NCBI RefSeq assembly: GCF_030581005.1
Contig: NZ_JAUQSX010000009.1
Span: 186,001-250,000, forward strand
Direction: 5' to 3'
Source of the DNA: Hymenobacter mellowenesis
GTDB taxonomy: Bacteria; Bacteroidota; Bacteroidia; Cytophagales; Hymenobacteraceae
Length of the DNA stretch: 64,000 nt
Below are positions 60,059 to 64,000 of this stretch, piece by piece. Each line of letters opens with the position of its first letter. The first letter of the stretch is position 1. The notes beneath the pieces are model-generated. The model saw only the letters and a list, made by a program, of their open reading frames with translations. It was not told where the DNA came from and searched no databases. A program made the position numbers and the translations under genes.

Positions 60059-61711
60059 TTACCCAATCTTGCGCGCCGTGTTTATCACGTTCACGCCGTT
60101 GAACCGCGTGGTGCTGGAGCCGTGGCTCACGGCCGAGCTTTGGCTGGGCTGGCCCTTGCCGTCGTTGAAGGCGCCGAAGAAGCGGAAGTCGCGCTCGTCG
60201 CAGGTGGCGGCGCAGGAGTTCCAGAATTCTTGGGTATTGGCTTGGTAGGCCACGTCTTCCAGCATTTCGGTGATTTTGCCCTTCTCGATGGCGTAGAACA
60301 CTTGGCCGCCAAACTGGAAGTTGTAGCGCTGCTGGTCGATGCTGAACGAGCCGTTGCCGGCAATGTAAATGCCCTTATCCACCTTGCTCACCAGCTCGTC
60401 CACGCTCAGGCGGTCCTTGCCGGGTTGCAGGCTCACGTTGGGCATGCGCTGGAACTGCACGTCTTGCCAGCTCTGCGAGTAGCAGCAGCCGTCCGATTCC
60501 TTCTGGCCCACCATGTGCGCCTGGTCGCGGATTTTCTCGTAATCCACCAGCCGGCCTTCTTTGATGAGGTCCCAACGCTTGGTTTTCACGCCCTCGTCGT
60601 CGTAGCCCACCGCGCCCAGCGTGCCGGGCGTCACCTTATCGGCCACGATGTTCACCTGCTTCGAACCGTAGGGGATGCCCTTGGCCTTCCACTCCAGCGT
60701 GGCGAAGCTGGTGCCCGCGTAGTTGGCCTCGTAGCCCAGCACGCGGTCGAGCTCCAGCGGGTGGCCCACCGATTCGTGAATGGTCAGGCCCAGGTGGTGC
60801 GGGTCGAGCACGAGGTCGTACTTGCCGGGCACTACTGATTTGGCCGTCAGCTTCTGCTTCACCTGCTTGGCGGCGGCGGCCACGTCTTCCAGCATGTCGT
60901 AGCTGTTTTTGTAGCCGATGATATCGGAGCCGGCCGGGCCGGCCACCTTATCGGCCGCCTTGGGCGTGAGGTATTCGTAGCCCATGCCCACGGGTGAGCT
61001 CATGGCCTGCCGCGAGCGGAACTTGCCGCTGGCCCGGTCGATGGCCGTGACGCCGAACGAGGGGTAAATCCGGTGAATGTCCTGGTCGATGTAGGAGCCG
61101 TCGGTGCTGGCGAAATACTTCTGCTCGTTCACCTGAAACAGCACCGAGTTGATAAACGACACGCCCAAATCCAGCGCCTTGGCGTTCACACCCAGCAGCA
61201 AATCCACCTTGTCCTTGATGGGTACCTCAAACGCGTTTTGCTGAATGGGGGCTTTCCAGGTGACCTCGCCGTAGCCTTTTTGTGGGGCCAGCTGCACCTT
61301 TTCCTTCTGCACTTTCGAGTTGGCCTTGGCAATCTGCACGGCCAGCTGCGCGGCTTTGGCGATGCCCGCCTCGGTCACATTGTTGGTGCTGGCGAATCCC
61401 CAGGTGCCGTTGGCAATCACGCGCACGCCGCAGCCGTAGCTCTCGGTGCTGGCGATGTTCTGTACCTGCTTTTCGCGGGTGAAGATGCCCTGGTTGAGGT
61501 AGCGACCGATGCGCACATCGGCGTAGCTGGCCCCGGCGGCTTTGGCGGCGTTCAGGCCGGCATCGGCGAGGCGTTTTTTCATGGCCGCGTCGGCGCCGGG
61601 TTCCAGCAGGCGGGCGGGGTCCACCGGCACGCCGCCGATACTGGGGAAGCTGGGGAGGAACAGGGCCCCGGCGGCAAGGCCGGAGAGGCCCACAAAGTCG
61701 CGTCGTTTCAT
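60059..61711 (-). CDS. TldD-type metallopeptidase, copy 2, with twin-arginine-like N-terminus
   Basis: The protein has 550 residues and aligns with copy 1 throughout. The N-terminus MKRRDFVGLSGLAAGALFLP is a Tat-type signal without a clear cleavage site. The zinc motif is HESVGH in LGLTIHESVGHPLELDRV (about 311). Other blocks are YADVRIGRYLNQGIFTREKQ, STDGSYIDQDIHRIYP, KESDGCCYSQSWQDVQFQRM and FNGVNVINTARKIG. The Cys pair in DGCCYS replaces DGCAYA of copy 1. All key residues are intact, so the product should be an active peptidase subunit. It is followed by the P4 repeat and TldE copy 2, and preceded by a P3 repeat after TldE copy 3. Confidence 0.94.
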   Translation of the reverse strand: MKRRDFVGLSGLAAGALFLPSFPSIGGVPVDPARLLEPGADAAMKKRLADAGLNAAKAAGASYADVRIGRYLNQGIFTREKQVQNIASTESYGCGVRVIANGTWGFASTNNVTEAGIAKAAQLAVQIAKANSKVQKEKVQLAPQKGYGEVTWKAPIQQNAFEVPIKDKVDLLLGVNAKALDLGVSFINSVLFQVNEQKYFASTDGSYIDQDIHRIYPSFGVTAIDRASGKFRSRQAMSSPVGMGYEYLTPKAADKVAGPAGSDIIGYKNSYDMLEDVAAAAKQVKQKLTAKSVVPGKYDLVLDPHHLGLTIHESVGHPLELDRVLGYEANYAGTSFATLEWKAKGIPYGSKQVNIVADKVTPGTLGAVGYDDEGVKTKRWDLIKEGRLVDYEKIRDQAHMVGQKESDGCCYSQSWQDVQFQRMPNVSLQPGKDRLSVDELVSKVDKGIYIAGNGSFSIDQQRYNFQFGGQVFYAIEKGKITEMLEDVAYQANTQEFWNSCAATCDERDFRFFGAFNDGKGQPSQSSAVSHGSSTTRFNGVNVINTARKIG

Positions 61712-61722
61712 GTGGTGAAAAA

Positions 61723-61811
61723 TGTAGCGTGGACTCTGCGAGTCCGCGCGTGGAAGGATTTGAATAAAATACTAACCGGCCGATGCGCGGACTCGCAGAG
61801 TCCACGCTACA
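61723..61811. repeat. Inverted repeat, family P3, between tld pairs 3 and 2
   Basis: The arms start TGTAGCGTGGACTCTGCGAG and end CTCGCAGAGTCCACGCTACA. The outer 26 bases are identical to those of the 55295 copy, while the loop (GAAGGATTTGAATAAAATAC) is different. It ends 3 bases from the TldE copy 3 stop codon and begins 11 bases upstream of the TldD copy 2 start codon. Confidence 0.96.
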
Positions 61812-61814
61812 AGC

Positions 61815-63134
61815 CTAAACCGCGTCGGACAAGCTGGTGAAGGTGAAATCCCGGATTTTGAGCGGCGGCACGAGGCTGCCGTTCAGGCGTACGGGCTTTC
61901 CCAGCGCCTCGAGGTTGTTGAGCATGATGACCGGGCTTTCGTTGAAGCGGAAGTTTTTCACCGGGAACTTGATGACGCCGTTTTCGATGTAAAACGTCCC
62001 GTCGCGGGTAAGGCCGGTGTAGAGCAGCGTCTGCGGGTCGACGGCCCGAATGTAGTAGAGGCGCGTCACGAGAATGCCCTTAGCCGTGCCCTTGATGAGG
62101 TCGGCGGTGCTTTGGGTGCCGCCCTGCATAATCCAGCCGCCGGGGGGCGGGATGTCGGGCACGCCCGATTTCTGGGCCCAGAAGCGGGAGGTGTAGAGGT
62201 TTTTCACGATGCCCTTTTCCACCCACGTCACTTTCTGCTGCGGGCGGCCGTCGTTGGCAAAGGTTAGGTCGGGCACGTCGGGGTTGGTGGGGTCTGAGTA
62301 GATGGTCACCCGCTCGTCGAAGACCTTTTCGCCCTTCTTGTTGCCGCCGCCCTTCTTGCTGAGGAAGCTGCGGCCCTCGTCGGCATTGCGGGCATCCATG
62401 GCGCCCATCATGTTGTTGAGCAAATCAATGGCCGCCGCCGGTTCCAGAATCACGGTGTACTTGCCCGGCTCGATGGCCTTCGCGCCCACCGACGAAGCCG
62501 CCTTATCGGCCGCCACGCGCGTGAGGCGAGCTGCGTCGAACTTCGCCAAATCGGTGTAATTGGCAATGGCGTAGCCCGAGCCGGTGCCGTCGGCCGTCCG
62601 CACGGTGATGGAAAAATCCACGCTGCTCACCTGCTGGTAAGCCTCCAGCCCTTTAGAATTGCGCTTAGCTACGAAGCCCGCCGAGTCATTGAAGAAACCG
62701 GCGGAGCTCAGCTTCTTCTGCTCGCACAGCGCCATGCTGGCCCCAATCTGCTCGGCCCGGTAATCGGGCGTGATGGCAGCCGTGCGTGGGGCAAACGAGC
62801 CCGGCGAGGGCAGGTACGTCTGTGGCCCCAGCAGCGGCACATATTCCGGGCTTTCGGGGGCAAGCCGCGCAATTTCCTCCGCTCGCTGCACGCAGCGACG
62901 TAGCGAGGCTTCGTCAAATTCGTTGCAAGTGGCGGTGCCGCTGCGCTTGCCGAAGCGCGCCTGCACGGCCAGCGCCACGTTCTCGCTCGCGCCCGCCGTG
63001 CTGATGGAGTTGCGGGCCGAGCGCACGTTGCCGCCGGTGCTGCCGTTGAGCGTGGCCTCGCACTCATCGGCGGTGCTGAAGCTGAGGACTTTCTTGAGTA
63101 TCGTTTGGGCTTCGTCTTTGGAGAGAATGGCCAT
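61815..63134 (-). CDS. TldE/PmbA-type protein, copy 3
   Basis: The protein has 439 residues from the ATG at 63134; an upstream in-frame ATG lies in the P1 repeat. It closely matches copy 2: MAILSKDEAQTILKKVLSFS, ARNSISTAGASENVALAVQA, KRNSKGLEAYQQVSSVDFSI, KKGGGNKKGEKVFDERVTIY and PPLKIRDFTFTSLSDAV. A short deletion relative to copy 2 lies in the segment before MGAMDARNADEGRS. It has no signal peptide and no HExxxH motif. Its partner is the incomplete TldD gene at 63294, across a 159-base junction holding a P1 repeat. Confidence 0.93.
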   Translation of the reverse strand: MAILSKDEAQTILKKVLSFSTADECEATLNGSTGGNVRSARNSISTAGASENVALAVQARFGKRSGTATCNEFDEASLRRCVQRAEEIARLAPESPEYVPLLGPQTYLPSPGSFAPRTAAITPDYRAEQIGASMALCEQKKLSSAGFFNDSAGFVAKRNSKGLEAYQQVSSVDFSITVRTADGTGSGYAIANYTDLAKFDAARLTRVAADKAASSVGAKAIEPGKYTVILEPAAAIDLLNNMMGAMDARNADEGRSFLSKKGGGNKKGEKVFDERVTIYSDPTNPDVPDLTFANDGRPQQKVTWVEKGIVKNLYTSRFWAQKSGVPDIPPPGGWIMQGGTQSTADLIKGTAKGILVTRLYYIRAVDPQTLLYTGLTRDGTFYIENGVIKFPVKNFRFNESPVIMLNNLEALGKPVRLNGSLVPPLKIRDFTFTSLSDAV

Positions 63135-63168
63135 ATTTTCAAATGTGGAAATGCTGAAGGATTTCAGA

Positions 63169-63279
63169 ACGTCATGCAGAGCGCAGCGAAGCATCTCGCT
63201 CGGGGCAGTTACTAAATCGTGGAAACATCAATAATTAGTAGTGGCACGCGAGATGCTTCGCTGCGCTCTGCATGACGTT
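63169..63279. repeat. Intergenic inverted repeat, family P1 (variant), between TldD and TldE copy 3
   Basis: The arms start AACGTCATGCAGAGCGCAGC and end GCTGCGCTCTGCATGACGTT. They carry the same change (CAGAG for CTGAG) on both sides, a compensatory pair of substitutions that keeps the stem intact. The loop of about 50 bases is longer than in other copies. Confidence 0.93.
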
Positions 63280-63293
63280 TTAGGCATGTTCAA

Positions 63294-64000
63294 CTACCCA
63301 AGCTTGCGCGCTGTATTGATGACGTTCACTCCATTAAACCGCGTGGTGGCCGAGCCGTGGCTCACGGCCGAAACCTGGCTGGGTTGGCCCTTACCGTCGA
63401 AGAAGGAGCCGAATAAGCGGTAGTCCGATTCGTCGCAAATGGCGGCGCAGGAGTTCCAGAATTCCTGGGTGTTGGCCTGGTAGGCCACGTCCTCAATCAT
63501 GCCGGCAATCTGGCCTTTCTCGATGGCGTAGAACACTTGGCCGCCAAACTGGAAGTTGTAGCGCTGCTGGTCTATGGAGTAGGAGCCGCGCCCGGCAATG
63601 TAGATGCCCTTGTCGACACCCTTAATCATGTCATCGACACTCATTTTGGCCTTACCGGGCTGCAGGCTCACGTTGGGCATGCGCTGGAACTGCACCGAGT
63701 CCCAGGAATCGGCGTAGCAGCAGCCGTCTGATTCGGTCTGGCCGACGATGTGCGCCTGGTCGCGAATCTTCTCATAGTTCACCAGCACGCCGTCCTTAAT
63801 GAGGTCCCAGCGCTTGGTTTTCACACCCTCGTCATCGTAGCCCACGGCACCCAGCGAGCCGGGCTGCAGCTTGTCGGCCACGATGTTCACCAGTTTCGAG
63901 CCGTAAGGAATTTGCTTGGCCTTCCACTCCAACGTCGCAAACGAAGTGCCCGCGTAGTTGGCTTCATAGCCCAGCACGCGGTCGAGCTCCAGCGGGTGGC
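63294..64000 (-). CDS. TldD-type metallopeptidase, copy 3, cut by the window edge
   Basis: Only about 235 C-terminal residues are visible; the frame continues past the right edge, so the start, Tat-like region and the first His of the zinc motif lie outside. The visible part begins at GHPLELDRMLGYEANYAGTS, directly after the expected HESV, and continues with QTESDGCCYADSWDSVQFQR and QEFWNSCAAICDESDYRLFG to the end FNGVNVINTARKLG. It aligns with the C-terminal halves of copies 1 and 2. It pairs with TldE copy 3 downstream, making a third TldD-TldE unit in a row. Confidence 0.93.
   Translation of the reverse strand, partial: HPLELDRVLGYEANYAGTSFATLEWKAKQIPYGSKLVNIVADKLQPGSLGAVGYDDEGVKTKRWDLIKDGVLVNYEKIRDQAHIVGQTESDGCCYADSWDSVQFQRMPNVSLQPGKAKMSVDDMIKGVDKGIYIAGRGSYSIDQQRYNFQFGGQVFYAIEKGQIAGMIEDVAYQANTQEFWNSCAAICDESDYRLFGSFFDGKGQPSQVSAVSHGSATTRFNGVNVINTARKLG

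Noticed and set aside
11748..63279. P1-P5 elements as insertion sequences or small genes
   Set aside because: They are only about 80-110 bases, with no transposase or ribosome-bound open frame; they are better described as non-autonomous hairpin repeats.

Overview
The window looks like chromosomal DNA of a GC-rich member of the Bacteroidota, most likely Hymenobacter or a close relative (inference). The evidence is high GC, three large secreted proteins with type IX secretion (T9SS) C-terminal sorting domains, a TonB-dependent receptor, many small outer-membrane beta-barrels, TAnnTTTG-type promoter elements, and very abundant hairpin-forming intergenic repeats. No rRNA, tRNA, prophage, insertion sequence or CRISPR array was seen.

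Layout. 1-6.8 kb: the end of an alpha/beta hydrolase, a phasin-like protein with a histone-like tail, a UbiB/ABC1 kinase-like protein and two exported proteins of unknown function. 6.8-13 kb (minus strand): an outer-membrane barrel, a small membrane protein coupled to a phosphohexomutase, a T9SS cargo protein and 4-hydroxyphenylpyruvate dioxygenase. 13-17 kb: small conserved genes, a lipoprotein and a NarL-type two-component pair. 17-21 kb: a 1266-residue T9SS-secreted subtilase. 21-26 kb: an ABC-F ATPase, a HigBA toxin-antitoxin pair and small exported proteins, one rich in Met and His. 26-33 kb: a small Cys-containing protein, a siderophore-type TonB receptor and an ABC-2 exporter with two permeases. 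33-39.7 kb: an NmrA-like and a SnoaL-like protein, then a tesA/ybbA/ybbP-like module interrupted by an OmpA-family gene on the other strand. 39.7-46 kb: a small protein, glutamate racemase, an IPT-repeat T9SS adhesin, and a KdgF-like cupin with a pectinesterase separated by a tetranucleotide microsatellite. 46-54.4 kb: a DUF4159 / MoxR / DUF58 / BatA-like / DUF4175 / membrane-protein cluster. 55.4-64 kb: three tandem TldD-TldE metallopeptidase gene pairs, the last running off the window.

How the genes work together. The most distinctive locus is 45.9-64 kb. Six consecutive TldD/TldE-type genes lie next to a MoxR-vWA cluster, nearly all on the minus strand. The complete TldDs carry twin-arginine-like N-termini while their TldE partners carry no export signal. 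Different hairpin repeats sit in every tld junction except one 30-bp junction. Elsewhere, the TonB receptor and the ABC exporter form a plausible envelope transport locus, and the cupin and pectinesterase a small pectin-processing unit.

At least sixteen intergenic inverted repeats in several sequence families (here called P1 to P6) are spread through the window. Family P3 repeatedly sits within a few bases of stop codons. All functions are read from sequence and family knowledge; nothing was searched against a database.
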